DNA of 64,000 nucleotides, from NCBI RefSeq assembly GCF_902686445.1, contig NC_062224.1:46685156-46749155 (forward strand). Direction: 5' to 3'. Below the pieces are notes generated by a model, which searched no databases, had not been told where the DNA came from, and worked only from the letters and a program-made list of their open reading frames with translations. Within the stretch, counting starts at the first letter, position 1; the number at the start of each line of letters is the position of its first letter. Positions 1 to 12,201 of this stretch are shown piece after piece. Made by a program: the position numbers and the translations under genes. This stretch comes from Sciurus carolinensis (Eukaryota > Chordata > Mammalia > Rodentia > Sciuridae).

Positions 1-269
1 ATTGTCCTTCCATCCTTCCCAGTCTGTCCCCTCTCTCTCTAGTAATTCCTCTACTACCACTACTATTGGGTCATCTTGTCACAATTAGGGTTGTAACATT
101 AGTGAAGGCTAAAGCTTTATCTTACAGTTGTATTGAATTAGCCTCAGCTAGTACTTACTGATTGAGAAGTTAACTAAGTGGCACTTGCTAAAACATCTGC
201 TTTCAACTACTCCATTATGTGACTAATGACACTTGTTTTGGACCTATGAAGAGCTTACGACACCTGAAT

Positions 270-412
270 GCTCAAAATAAATTTGTCAAAGGGCCCACAG
301 GAAAATGCAGGGTATCTTAGACCTGTATTTGGGTCATCTATTTGCCTGATGCTCAGCATGGAAAAGTCACATCGTACACAGTCAATAAATATTGGATGAA
401 TGAATAAATGAA
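270..412 (+). mobile_element. L2/MIR-type 3' end, old relic
   Basis: The stretch ends in a 'caataaatattggatgaatgaataaatgaa' type tail (shown at 385-412), the usual 3' terminus of L2 and MIR copies in mammals. The sequence before it is too diverged to choose between the two. It is an immobile fossil. Confidence 0.45.
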
Positions 413-2235
413 AACATGAATAAATATCAACATAATCTTATAAAACATTTGCAGTTCCTAAAATATATTTGATACAATTATAAAATACACTGCTACCCGA
501 AATGTTGTCTGAGGACTAGCAGCCTTGACCTTGTATAGGAGCTCTTCAGAAGTGTAGACTCTTACCACCTGCCTGGTGAATCAAATCTGCATTTATACAG
601 TATCCACAGTTTCATACACACATTAAAACCTGAAACACATTGCTTCAGAGGGAAAGTATATGACTGTTATGTTTTTTTTTTAATTTCCCATTTGTTTTAT
701 GTCTGTGTTTAATGCTCTTCCTATCTCTTTGGTACCTGATTATTGTATTTAATATGGTATTGCTGAGAATGAAACTAGGAGAAGAAGAAGTGCCAGATAA
801 CTGCAAACTTTTGCCAGTCAGGAGAAATTTATTAGAGGGATTTTTGTCTTAAGTATAAAATAACTGAGTTCCCATGTTATAGCTGGTCTTCCACTTTGGC
901 TGAGCTTAACATGGTTCTAGCCTCCCCTAGAATGGCCAGGATTAAGGCAAGAAGGCCCTCTCTTTAGGTGGATTCTGTGTATTCTCCACAGCCTGCACCT
1001 GAAGCAAGGTTGGGTAGTCTTAAGAAGTTACCTATGGGAGTTGCAGGGAGTCCATCTGGGAAATAGCTCAGAGTTCAGCTTTTCCAGGGACAAAAAAAAA
1101 AAAAAAAAAAAAAAAAGTTGTAGTCTGGACCTTATCCCTGCTGGCCCACACTATTAAATCCCCATGAAATCGGTCCCTACCAGCCAACTCTTCCCAGACA
1201 AGCCATGGCAGCCTCCATAGTCGTGTCCAGGATTATGATTGAGGGCTCCTGGCAGGGAGAAGTGGAAAATAAGGTCTTGATTCCAAACCCAAGCTCTTGT
1301 CACTTTCAAACAGAACACTAATGCAAGCTGTCCTCAGCCAGAGTTCTGAGCCTGGCCTTCCAACCCTCCCAGCAAGGCCCAGGGCAGCATCTACTCAGGT
1401 GGCACCCTCAACTCTTCAGGGATACAGGTTGCTCTGGTTAAAGGGCAGGTCCATAATAAATCTCAGGGACACTGACTCTATCTGTTGAGAAGCTAAGGAG
1501 GTAGACCAGCTCTCCACCATTCCCCTGCCCTGTCTCCCTTCCTCCAACCTACCCCTCAACTCCTGCCTTTTTGACCCTTTAGTCTAAAACAGAGCTAAGC
1601 TAGGCTATGATTATTCTGTCTAGTTGCAGAAATTAGATTTTGTGACAGGGGATAAACAGTGTTGTCAGAACAAGGTTTCAAAGAGATGGCCTCTCCATCA
1701 TCTTGAATTTGCCCAATGGATTTCTACCAATATGTCTGGAATAACAGAGATAAATATAACCCTATTTTAATTGTATCTAAGGCCACTGGCTAAAGTTGGA
1801 ATTTGATATCAAAAGAAGCAAAATAGAATTGCAACATGGGAAAAATTTCTGGAGGTTCAATATTGCATTGTAAATACATTATACACAAATTCTAGCTGTT
1901 TCTTTGAACAAAGAGCCCAACAAGTGTAGACACATAAAATCAAGTCCAGACCAACATAGACTCATGGTTCCATCAGCTAATGAATTGAGCTACTAATAAT
2001 TCAGCTTGTGATCTGTCACTCACTTATTTGCTGGAGAACCTTAAACATTGGTGAAAACTGAATTCAATAGTTCTCTAAAGAGCAAAGCTAAGATTATTTT
2101 TCTATTCACTGTTGAGAAGGCAATTCTGATCAGAAGCAATAATCATTCTGTCTTTCCTTTGGAAATGAGGAAGCAAGGTGTTTTTCATGTGATCTCTAGG
2201 CAAAGAGAAAGAGTTGCTCACCTACAGGAGGGCAG
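413..2235. other. Unassigned non-coding stretch
   Basis: I see no gene and no repeat I can name, apart from the A run at 1092-1116. The part from about 850 to 1490 is less AT-rich than its surroundings and could be the inside of an old retroelement, but nothing diagnostic is visible. The 63- and 124-codon open frames here have no recognisable motif. Confidence 0.4.
1092..1116 (+). repeat. (A)25 homopolymer
   Basis: Twenty-five consecutive A residues follow 'ccagggac'. It could be a retroposon tail, but the upstream sequence is not a SINE or L1 3' end that I recognise, so I call it a homopolymer only. Confidence 0.9.
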
Positions 2236-2371
2236 GTGTGCTGAGAGGCACATGGGCTTAGGAGATATGAGTGAGCATTTTAACTTTGCTAGTTACAAGC
2301 TGTGCAATCTGGTGAAGAAGGCATCCTTTATGAGTCTCAGCTTCCTTCACTGTAAAATGGAAATAACTATG
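2236..2371 (+). mobile_element. MIR SINE, 5' part (split by an LTR)
   Basis: It shows the MIR order: 'acaagctgtgcaatctgg' matches the tRNA-derived 'gctgtgtgacctt' region, followed by 'tctcagcttccttcactgta' and 'aaatggaaataactatg'. The copy stops at 2371 and resumes at 2714, with an LTR in between. MIR is an ancient, inactive mammalian SINE. Confidence 0.7.
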
Positions 2372-2713
2372 TGTGTGAGTCAGTTGTTACTGTGTAAAAC
2401 ATACCTGAGAGGATACTTATAAGAAGGAAAGGTTTATGTTGGCTCATGATTTCAGAGACTTAAATTCATGGTTACTTGTCCTGGGCCTGTAGTGGTGCAG
2501 TATATCAGAGTGGGAGCTCATGGCAGAGGAGGCCTGTTCACCTCATGGTAGCCACAAAGTGAAAGAGAAAAAAAGGAGGGAACTGGGTCCTAATATACCC
2601 TTCAAAGACACACCCCCAAAGACCTAACTTCCTTCCAGTAGGCTCCACTTCCTAAGGATCTAAGCCTTCAATACATGGGCCTTCAGAGAATACTTCAGAT
2701 GCAAACTATTGCA
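2372..2713 (-). mobile_element. MaLR LTR (solo), minus strand
   Basis: On the plus strand it opens 'tgtgtgagtcagttgttac' and closes 'cagatgcaaactattgca', which is the reverse complement of the MaLR start (TG..ATGGTTTGG-like) and end (GACTAA.ACA-like). The flanks ctatg (2367-2371) and ccatg (2714-2718) form a 5-bp target duplication with one mismatch. No internal coding region accompanies it. It interrupts a MIR. Confidence 0.75.
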
Positions 2714-2795
2714 CCATGCCTACTGCAAAAGTTTATTTAAGGAGGTAACATCTATATGGCACCTAATTCTGTGCCTGTCACACTATTGTTCCTAG
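2714..2795 (+). mobile_element. MIR SINE, 3' part
   Basis: It continues the MIR at 2236-2371: 'tttatttaaggaggtaaca' corresponds to the 'gaggattaaatgag' region, and 'gcacctaattctgtgcctg' to the 'cagtgcctggcac' region. Read with the LTR removed, the MIR order is intact. Confidence 0.6.
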
Positions 2796-3636
2796 AAAAT
2801 ATTAGTCCTCTTTGTTGGCATTTTCCATGGAGATGTACATTACAGAAATGTACAGAGCTTTACAATGATTTTTTAAAAGTCTACTTACTTCTATTCCCCC
2901 CACCACAACTAACCAACTGCCTCCAGTCAAGTATTCAGATATAATTCCCTTAGTCCCTCATCTAGGTCCTTGAAAGTCATGGCAGCCATCACCAACCTCC
3001 CAGATGGGAATAGGCCTATTTTGGAAGTGTGAATTTTTCCCAAGAGGAGAAGAATGATGAGTTGCCAGAACTACAGAATGGATGCATGTTTTGAATATAT
3101 TTTTCTGATCCCTGGAAGTACTTTGGCTTCCAGAGAAGACTGAGTGGTGATGGGGAGAAAGTGCTGATGAGTGAGAGGAGCCAGGGAAGGGTAAGATCAG
3201 AAAAGGGAGCCATGGGCATCATAAAATTGACATAGGTTCTCTCTTTGATGCCAAAACATTTGTTTGGTGAATGATAAACTTGATGTTTTTATAGTGGAAT
3301 CTCTTCCCATACTGGCCACTATGTTTTATAAGGACATCTTTAAGTGAACTCAGTAGAATTTTCACTTTTATAGGAAACCAAATTTTTACCACATAATGTT
3401 ATCTCAAAAAACATCTCTCTACAGATATTCCTGGATATAAATTTCAAAACAACCATTTTGCTTTCATAAATAATAGAAATATTTAGAAAGAAAATTTAGA
3501 AACATTTTAGAAATCTGCAAATCTTTGTATTCCATCTTTAAAATCTATTAAATATTTAAGATGCTCAAAAGGGAATAAATAATATTATAATGAATATACC
3601 CATCTTCTGATCAACCAGTTTAATTTTTATGGAGTT
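2796..3636. other. Unassigned AT-rich DNA
   Basis: The 3230-3600 part is very AT-rich with short A and T runs. I cannot assign it to L1 or another family with confidence, and I see no gene. Confidence 0.4.
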
Positions 3637-4005
3637 TATTGTGGTTTGGATATGGAATGTTCCAAAGATCCCTGGGTTAAAGACTTGGTTCCCATGGTGG
3701 GCTACTGGGAGGTGACAGAGTCTTTAGGAGGTAGAGTCTTGTGGTCATTGGGGTATGCCTCAAAGGGGATGTGGGACCCTAGCCCCTATGTATTCCTTTA
3801 TTTTTGCTCCTGGCCATGATGTGAGCAATTTTGCTTGGCCACATATTCATACCATGACATGCTGTCTTTCCACAGGTTTTAAGCCATAGAACCAATTGAT
3901 CATGAACTAGAACCTCCAAAACTGTGAGTCAGAATAAACATTTTTGTCTTTGTAAGTTCATTATTTCAGGTATTTTGTTATAGTGAAGAAAAGATGACTA
4001 AGACA
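3637..4005 (+). mobile_element. MaLR LTR (MST/MLT1-like), plus strand
   Basis: It begins 'tattgtggtttggatatgga', matching the MaLR start (TGTTATGGTTTGGATRTG). It contains 'aaaactgtgagtcagaataaac' near the 3' end, which carries the polyadenylation region, and finishes 'gatgactaagaca'. The flanks gagtt (3632-3636) and tagtt (4006-4010) match at 4 of 5 bases. It is a solo LTR. Confidence 0.8.
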
Positions 4006-5005
4006 TAGTTAAAAAACAAAATATTAAAATATTTTCCTATAAGACACACTGATAAGGTAATATATAAAAAGGAAAGCAAGAGAATAATGAAGACAGACTC
4101 TAGCCAGGGTAGTGGTTACTTTGGATGGGAAGAAGAAATAGGGGAGGACCACAGAGCTAGAGGGGATTGTCTAGATCTTAGCCTTCCCAGAAGGTGTCAT
4201 GAACCAGTCTATTAAAAATTCTGCATGACAATTCTATGAAGGCATCCTCTAAAAGACTTATAGCCCAAGCAAGAGAAAATTTGCAACCTCCTCAAATTCA
4301 CAGATCAAAGGAATAACATTGTACTCTTTAGGGTAACACTTCATTCAGTGACTATGAAATGTAGGCTCATAAAATAATAGGTCAGTCTTAGAACTGGATG
4401 TAGTGAAATGACTCAAATTGTCTGTACCACAGCTTAGGTATGCAAAACCAGAGAATGCTTAATTAGATCTATTCTATTTAGACAACCAAAGAAGAGTTAA
4501 ACAAAATGTGCCAAGGGCACAAAATAAAGCTCACATGGGCAGCACACATGTAACTTTATATTATAGATCATTTCCCCATCTTTTCAAAGGAAAGGAATTT
4601 CCATAAAATGAGTGTGTTTACTATACATCTGGAATCAGACCTATTCAAGATTGCTATAAAAAGATTATTTATAACTCAATAGCTACTCTTGTTTACTACA
4701 TAGATTACATCATCATCCCATATTGTTACATTAAATCAGCATTTTCTTCACATTTATTGCATTTGTTATCAAGCCTGTGGCTCAGGCAAAAATGTCTTAT
4801 AAAGAGCAGCCCTAAGGTAATAAATAACATGAAATTCCAATCTACTCTGGTTTTTTAGTTTTTTTTTCCAGCTGGGTGCACTCTTGGTCCAGAACAGAAG
4901 ACCCTTCTGTCTGTTCCCTTATGTACTCTTACCCCTTGGCAGGGACATCTTTTAATGGAGGAGGGGAGTGATACTGTCATAGAACCTTGCAAAAGTACAG
5001 TCTCT
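4006..5005. other. Unassigned stretch, possible L1M tail near its start
   Basis: The piece at about 4060-4180 ('agccagggtagtggttact') resembles the 3' untranslated part of old L1M elements, but too weakly to call as a feature. The rest shows no gene or nameable repeat. Confidence 0.35.
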
Positions 5006-5440
5006 TGTTTTAGTTTGTTTTCCATTACTATCATGAAATACCTGAGGCTAGATACTTTATAAAACAAAATAGGTTTATTTAGCTTACAGGTTCTGGAGGT
5101 TCAAGAGCATTGCACTAACCCCAGGTTGGCTCTCGTGAAGGCCTTATGGCAGATGGAATCATAATGACAGAATTATGTTTGAGAGGCAGAGATCACATGG
5201 TAAGACAGGAAACCCAAGAGAGGGAAGTGGCCAGCTCCTTTTACAGCAGCCCTCGTAAGAACCAATCAAGGTCCCATAGAACTACATCAGACTTTTGAGG
5301 GAAGTTCCCTCACTGAGTGAAGTACTACTTCTCAATAGGCCTCACCTTTTAAATGTTCTACCACCTCTGAACATTACCATACTTGGGACCCAGTGTCCAC
5401 TACATGAACTTTTGAGGGATAAATCATATTCAAACCGTAG
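5006..5440 (-). mobile_element. MaLR LTR, minus strand
   Basis: It opens 'tgttttagtttgttttcc' and goes on with 'acctgaggctagatactttat' and 'acaggttctggaggttcaag', the reverse complement of the MaLR 3' half. Near its end are 'acctctgaacattaccat' and 'tattcaaaccgtag'. No clean 5-bp duplication is visible, so the outer edges are approximate. Confidence 0.75.
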
Positions 5441-6759
5441 TTTTCCTGTGGAGTTAAGGCAGTAAAAGACTCTGAACAGGAATTGGACAGTGCTGATGGA
5501 GTAGGTATTTGCTGCTCTTGTTTCTAGCATCTATCCCGCCTTCTTTGGTAATAGCATCCCAATTTGGGGGAAGGAGGATGGAATTATTCCTTTTCTATGA
5601 GGTAGGTTTTGGGAGACTGATATTTAATGCACCATGCTTTTCTCTAGTTAAGGGATATTCATTTGGAACAAGCTAGACCAAGTGAGCTCAGGATCCAGGA
5701 TCCTCTCTGTGATATGAATTTTAATCCTTCCTTGTGCGGGGGGAAGAACAGACTGAAGAAAAGACAGAGTCACTAGAGTTTATTCATTCAAATGGTAACA
5801 CTTGGATAGGACTGTTTCTAAGTTCTAAAACCTTGAGATAGCACCTGGTTCCTATCTTCTTTATAAGTCTGATTCTAAAATTCCACACATTTCTCTCAAA
5901 CTCTTCCAGTGAATTCCCTTCATTGCTAACTGAACCTGAGCCTCTATCACATGCCATCAGAGAACTTGTAGTTCAAATCTTGGGGCTGTCACCTCTTAGC
6001 TGTGTGGTCTTGAACAACCTACTACACTCACCTCTAAATCAAATATGATACAACTGTCCTATGGAGTCGATCACTTCTACTGACAAGTAGGAAGTCCCTG
6101 ATTTGGAAAGTGACTTGGAGTGAGTTCACACTCCACACACACTTTGGAGCCTCCTCAACTTTGCATATTGTATATAGAATCAATTTCAATTGCAAAATAA
6201 ATGCTGTCTCCATCAGCTCTTATGTTGTATATATTTTTTTCTCCCATTGGAAAAAGAACAATCAGTTATGATATTATTCCCTCCTTCCTGTAAAGGAATT
6301 CTGAGGTGAATCCTGAGGTTACCCAATGACCTTCCTCATATTGTTGTCTTCCTTTTCCCCCACTCCACCCCTTTGAAAAAAACCACCAAGCTTCCATCCA
6401 TTTAATAGCAACAGGAAACCCATTGCCCATGTCTTTCATCTCCTGGCAGCTCCAGGAAGCAACATCTAGAAAGGGAGTCTGTCACCACTACCTCCTTCCA
6501 AACCTGGCTCAGGAAAATATCCAGGGCCAGGTTGCCTTCACAGAAGTTATTGGAGGACTGGAGAAATCAAAACCTGAAACAAGACCAGAGAAGCTGCCTT
6601 GGAACTGGACTTTATCCAGCTTGAACTTGCAGTGCCTTCCAGGAGCCCCTCCAGTATTCCTGGACCTGATTAGTCACTAGGGAAAGTCCTTATTCTTATT
6701 TCTTAACATTTATTTTACCAAAAAAGCACTCTGTATTAATTTGAGTTGAGATGCTGAGA
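5441..6759. other. Unassigned stretch with a weak MIR-like core
   Basis: Around 5955-6075 'cttagctgtgtggtcttgaa' resembles a MIR core, but the flanks do not follow the consensus well. An 85-codon open frame at 6423-6680 has no recognisable domain. Nothing else can be named. Confidence 0.4.
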
Positions 6760-7215
6760 TAATGTCTCAGTTACTGATGCTATGTGTAAAAGTATCCCGA
6801 AAGTTGTGGTATGACACATCTTATGACATCAACTTATTAGTGGGGCTCTTGGACTGGCCTTTGCTGGGTTGGTTTGTCCCTACTTCACAATAGTGGGGTA
6901 ACTTAAAGGGCTAGGGGCCGAGGCAGTGGGACAGGAAGGTTCTTTCCTACATGTTTTTTCATGTACACTATTAGCTACAACATGTGTAGCAGGAAGGCTG
7001 TGTTTGAACCATTACCTGGAGAGCTGAGGGTGGCTGTCTCCCATGGAGGTAGTGCCCATGACTTGCCTTTTAGATCCCATTCCTGTGGTTACCTTACCTC
7101 ACTTCCATTATATACTATTAGTGGGCACAGTCGCAGGCTGGCACTGATTCAAAAGAGGAGTAGAATCCCCACCTCAGAGGAAGATTATCAAGGGATTTGG
7201 GCTACTTTTGAAATC
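6760..7215 (-). mobile_element. MLT1-like old LTR, minus strand
   Basis: The left end 'cagttactgatgctatgtgt' followed by 'gtggtatgacac' corresponds to the reversed MLT1-type end ('ctattgctgtgtaacaaa..cttagtggct'). The right end 'gaggaagattatcaaggg' and 'gctacttttgaaatcac' corresponds to the other terminus of that family. It is heavily diverged and the subfamily is uncertain. Confidence 0.5.
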
Positions 7216-8469
7216 ACTAGAGGCTAGTGAGTGATTTTCTGAGATAATTATGGATGAATGCAGGAGGGCAGGAGAAGAATTTTAGAGAAGCCTGGTTTCT
7301 ATCATTATAAGCATTCACACATAGACCCCTCATTTGGGTTTCAAGTATAATCTCTCTGTAGTCCCCTTTAGCCTGCCATGTTGGAATGCAATGGTCTGGT
7401 TAGCCATATGTTACCCAGCTTGACAAGGCTCACAGAACCCCAAAAAGGATGCTATTCTGTATTTTTCAACACTGGGGGAAGCCTCAGGGGGGAGGGTTGT
7501 AGAGTAGGCAAGTGTGAGGTGGGAGAGAATAGCCTTTATTGCTTTTGTGCCTGACCTCTCCAACCCCTACTGCTATCTGACTCTAATTTGCATGATCTCA
7601 CAGAAGAAGCCGAGAACTTGGAACCCTGGTGACTTCTGCCTGCTGAAAATACAACCCTAGTAGTCTGCAGACCCTGTCACTCAAACCACATAGTCTGGAC
7701 CCATTCCCTGTCTTTAGCTGGGAAGTTCCTGAATGAGTGAGATCTTCTGAGGATGGGTTTGGGAGAATACAGGGAACCCTTTATGGATGACCAACAACTG
7801 AGCAGGAATGGGACTGTTGCCACCTGTCTGCATGCTAGCACTAAGCACTGAATGTACATGAAGACCATGCTTTCATCTTGCTCAATCCATTGGTGGCATG
7901 GCAGGTTGACATGAGACTTTAAATAGAAAAGCAAGAAAGGAGTAAAGCATATGGAAAGAGTGGGGAAAATGTTAATAAAAGAACTTTAAAAAATAATTAA
8001 AAATCTTGATCCTAAGAATGAAATTCCAAAGCGCTGATCAGATTAAAAAGTGGGGGATCTCGGTGTCAAGGAAGAGGGCTGCATGGAACACAAAGCAGTA
8101 TACAGTCAGTCCCTGCTCACCCCAGCCACATTCAGAAGGACCCCCTTGGAGTCAGACAGACCTGGTCATCTCTCAGAACTCTTTCCCTTCTGGGGAGCAT
8201 GAGGTGCTGTCAGTCCATTTGACCTTGGGTTTAACTGGGTAGAACTGCCCACAGGACAGTAGTTCTTTGCAACTTCCTTGTGAAAGGCCATGCCTGGCTT
8301 TTTGTACTGATATTTCCCATAGATACAACTGTGCAACAAGAAATAAAAACACAAGTATAGAACTGTAACCCATCAGGAAATTTATGTTACACAATAGTAT
8401 TGAAGTCTCCAAGAACAGAGCTCAGGATTCCTCCTGTTGGGTGGGTAACTGTCTATTCAGCCTACTGAG
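7216..8469. other. Unassigned stretch
   Basis: No gene and no recognised element. Short open frames on both strands between 7677 and 8412 overlap each other and lack known motifs. Confidence 0.4.
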
Positions 8470-8590
8470 ACCCCATCACATCTTGTTTATCCATTCACCC
8501 ATTGATGGACAGTGGACTGCTTCCACCTTTTGGTTACTGCAAGTAATTCTGCTATGAACATGAGTGTTCAGAAGGTTGATTCTCCTTAAT
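8470..8590 (-). mobile_element. L1 fragment, minus strand
   Basis: 'tcttgtttatccattcaccc', 'attgatggacagtgg' and 'ctgctatgaacatgagtg' form the reverse complement of the terminal part of mammalian L1 ORF2 and the start of its 3' untranslated region (old L1M type). It is a short fossil fragment. Confidence 0.65.
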
Positions 8591-8999
8591 TATGGTGTAT
8601 GCAGGTGATGGACAAATGCCACAAGCTGTGTTTTGGAAGAGAGTCAAAGGGTAAATGGACAAACCATGACATTTCCCTCAAGCCCCTCCTAGAAGGCTGG
8701 AAGTGAAGGAGAAGCACAAGAGAAAAAGTGCCTCAGCACTCCCAACAACTTTCTCCAAAAAATCTCTCATTTCTAACCTGACACCTTTTTTAAGCATTTG
8801 GTTGCTTTATAGCTAAGCATTGCAGAACATTTTCAGTCTCTTCTTTTGCAAATCCTGCATAGGTAGTTCTGTCAGTCATCTCCAAAGTTGGTCTTTATGA
8901 TTTCCTTTTCTCCCAGGGCATGCATTCTGCTCCACTTATGGAGAAGTGGAAGCTATTCCTGCCCTGTCCCTTCAAACCTGGGATGGCCTGGTGGTTCAC

Positions 9000-9415
9000 A
9001 GTGACTAATTGGACATGGTGATGCTGTGCTATTGCCAGGCCTAGCCCTTATGTGATCTGGTCTATTCAGTACTCTTTCTGGGGGCATTCGGCAGCCATGT
9101 AAGAAGTCTTTCAACCCTGACCACCATACTGTGAGGAAGTCAAAGCTAACTGTGTGGAAAGTGTAGGCACAGGAGATCTGAGGAACCAAATGGGCAGAAG
9201 AATCAAGCTCTAGCTGGATTACCCAGTGGAGTCATCTCATCCACCCCCCTGCTGTGTGACATTCCAGCTGAGACCATACATATCAATGGAGACAAGCTAT
9301 TTCCACTCTGCCTTATACAAATTTGCAAGCCAAAGAAAATTTGAGGAAATAAAAGAGTTGTTTTACACTGCTAAGTTTTGGTCTGTTTTGCTATGCAGCA
9401 ATAGATAACCTGGAG
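9000..9415 (+). mobile_element. MLT1-like old LTR, plus strand
   Basis: The 3' end is clear: 'ggaaataaaagagttg', then 'actgctaagttttggtctg', then 'tatgcagcaatagataacc', the ending of one MLT1-type family. The 5' part is diverged, so the left edge is an estimate. It is the same family as the minus copy at 28590-28975. Confidence 0.6.
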
Positions 9416-11129
9416 CGGTAGTCTAGCACTTCAGTTTGGATGGAAGAATAGGCAGTATTTACTGTCTTAGTGTTAGTTTTTTTGGAATCTCAGGAGAAAA
9501 TAAGGCAAAGTACCATTTTAACATCCTAGTACATTTATTTCAAAATATTCTGAGAAAACGTGGATGTGATGCTTTGTTAAACATTAGCAACTTCCCTTAA
9601 AATATACTATCATCAGGTAGGAGCCTCTAAAAACAAAAATTCTTACAGTCAACAACAGGCTGTATCCTGACATTTCAGGGCCTGAGGCAAGGGTACAAAT
9701 AGAGACAAACACATACCACATGTCTAGATACGTAAAGGCTATAAATCAGGTTAACAACCCATTAAATAGAATAAAATATGTTCTATCCTGTTGTTTTGCA
9801 AGAAGAAACAAAAAGAAAAAAAAAAAAAAAAAAAGAAAGAAGAGAAAAAGAAACCTTCATAATGACCTGAAAGTCCAAGTTCAATGTTAGGACTCTCAAC
9901 TCTTGGGAATTCCATGAAGGAGTATGGCAGTGTTGAGAGAGCTGGATCTGGTTCCTGGCCTTTGTTCCATAGCTTGCTTTTGTCCTCTCCTTCATTGTCA
10001 CACTCATGTGGACATCCCAGAACACACACCCAACTCCACTTACCAACCCCACCAGGAGTGTGATCCAGGAGGGGGAAAGGTGTATCCCCTAGCTGGGGAA
10101 TTTTTGTTTCAGGGGGAGAAGCAAAACTGGGGACAAGAGCCATCATTTATCCTGCTAAATGAAGGGTCTACAGAGGAGTTTGGTAAATTGCAAAAACTGG
10201 GGGAAAGTTCCACAGGATTGTCCTTCAGATAACATAAGTTTAGCTGTACCCAGGATCATTCTTCATTTCAATCACCGAACTCAGGAAAACACTATACTTA
10301 GGATTAGAGATTTTTTTTCAGCTAAATATCATAAGTAAAATCAATCAAGGGAAGAGACAAATAGGGAAAGTCCAGGAGGGATCCAAATGCAAAGTTCCCT
10401 GTTATTCTCCACCAGTGCAGTACTTACTCCTGGCCATGACAATATGCATGGAGTACTGCCATCCAGGAGACTCACTTGAGCCTTTTGTACCCACAGTTTT
10501 TATTAGAACTTTATCACATATTACCCATATGCTTCACCTTTAGTCTCCAGGCCTCTTTTAGAGGCATGGGCTATTATGTCTAGAGGTTGTTACTGATGTG
10601 GTATGACCCAAAGTCCCCATTACAAATCATATTGTTATACTGCATAGTGGTTAATAGCCTCAGGCAAACAAAGACCCTGTTATTAGGCAGGACATTCCAG
10701 GGACCTAGAAAGCACTTCTCAGTAGCCAAGGGCGAAGAGCAGACTTCTCTTTTAGTAAGGTTAATTCTTCACTATCTAAAGGGCCTACATTTAGGCCCCC
10801 TCAGCCTAGAATTAGGATAATATTGATCAGAAACACTCTCAATGAGTGGCATAATTGCAGTGGGGCTATCACAGCAAAAGAAGTGATGTGACTGCATAGT
10901 AATCTGTTTTATAAACTCTTATTTTAAAAGATAGAAGAGATAGAAGGAGTTTCCCAAAGAAGAGGTGCAAAAAAATGGCATGGCAGTAGGATCCACATTA
11001 TTATTGTAAAAAGTACCAACCCAAATGGCCTTGTTAGCCATGTTCCAAAGAAAAATGCAAAAAAGAGCCTGTTCTGGATGATGGTATAATGTGGTAGGCT
11101 GTTAGATCAGCTCTCTTGTTCCAGAAAGT
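9416..11129. other. Unassigned stretch with an A-rich tract
   Basis: It includes an A-rich tract (9800-9853). Between about 10390 and 10830 the sequence might be an old ERVL-type LTR, but no end motif lets me say so. The 131-, 102- and 89-codon frames near 9751-10232 overlap on opposite strands; the minus-strand ones read through the A-rich tract as phenylalanine-rich runs. Confidence 0.4.
9800..9853 (+). repeat. A-rich low-complexity tract
   Basis: Almost pure A with scattered G and C, in the form (GAAA)n plus an A18 core. It lacks a SINE body next to it. Confidence 0.85.
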
Positions 11130-11460
11130 TCCATTGGAATATTACTCAGCCATAAAGAAGAATGACATCATGGCATTTGCTGGTACATGGATGGAACTAG
11201 AGACTATCATGCTAAGTGAAATAAACCAGTCCCAAAAAGTCAAAGATTGAATGTTTTCTCTGATATGCAGAAGCTAATCCAAAATAAAAATAGAAGAAAG
11301 ATCAGTGGAGTAGATGAGGGAGATTGAAAGGAAGGGAGGAGGGATGGAATAAGGAAAGAACAGTAGAATGAATCTGACCTAATTTTCCTATGTACATATA
11401 TAAATATACCACAGTGAATCTCACCATCATGTATATCCACAAGACACTTAAAAAAAACTA
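11130..11460 (+). mobile_element. L1 3' end, plus strand, 5'-truncated
   Basis: 'ggaatattactcagccataa' and 'agtgaaataaaccagtccc' encode the very end of L1 ORF2. They are followed by a 3' untranslated part with 'tagaatgaatctgac' and 'cctatgtacatatat', and a short A-rich end at 11451-11458. It is dead, with no ORF left. Confidence 0.85.
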
Positions 11461-12201
11461 TATGTAAGTAGCAGAAAGATCAGTAAAGGAAAAGCTCCAT
11501 AATAGAGGAGAATATGGTCACTAATCCAGTTAGAAAAGCAACAAAACTAGAAGAAAATTACATTCAAAGAGAACAAGAGGCTAATGAGGGAAATGACAAA
11601 TTTTTGCATGCCATTTGAATTCTGCTGGGAATAGGAACATCTCCATCATGTAAGAGAGGAACCAGGGGAACATAGACCTGGTGAGAATCAACAGTTAGAT
11701 TCATATCTGATTGTAGATTTCCATGCTCAGAAATGTATTGCTGTCCACCTGGAAGGCACCATTCATGATAGTGTTTGAGTTACTTGCTTTACAGTCAACC
11801 TGGATCAGTAAAACAAAGGCGTTTTTACCATTTTATAGATAACATTGAAGCTGGAGACATCAATGATACCCTAAATAGAAGAATCAAGATTCAAAAGGAT
11901 CTGGATCGAAAGTAATAACAAAGGAAATTTAATTGAAATTAACTATATATGTATGTGTGTGTATATGTGTGTGTACGTGTGCATGCATGTGTATATAACG
12001 TATATGTTTGTGTATATACAAGTAGTTTATGTTGAAAGAGACCTGGCTTTGTAGAAATTCATGTAATAAAGCCTCAGTGGTTTTTAGTTAATTGTAAATG
12101 CTGTATGATTCTACAGTATAGTAACCCCAAACTATAAATAAGCCTTAGAATGCACTGAAAAGAAATAAAGCAAATACTATCCATGAAGGTAGTAGCAGTC
12201 C
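11461..12201. other. Unassigned stretch with a TG/TA-rich tract
   Basis: Apart from the dinucleotide-rich tract at 11943-12020 I see only a weak reversed MIR-like segment at about 11825-11870 ('ttttaccattttatagataa'). No gene. Confidence 0.4.
11943..12020 (+). repeat. Impure (TG)n/(TA)n microsatellite
   Basis: Alternating purine-pyrimidine sequence of mixed TG, TA and CG dinucleotides, including 'gtgtgcatgcatgtgtatat'. Such tracts can adopt Z-DNA in vitro; no role is implied. Confidence 0.85.

Noticed and set aside
1297..2422. Frames of 63 and 124 codons as possible small genes.
   Set aside because: The second runs through a MIR and into an LTR, and neither has a recognisable domain.
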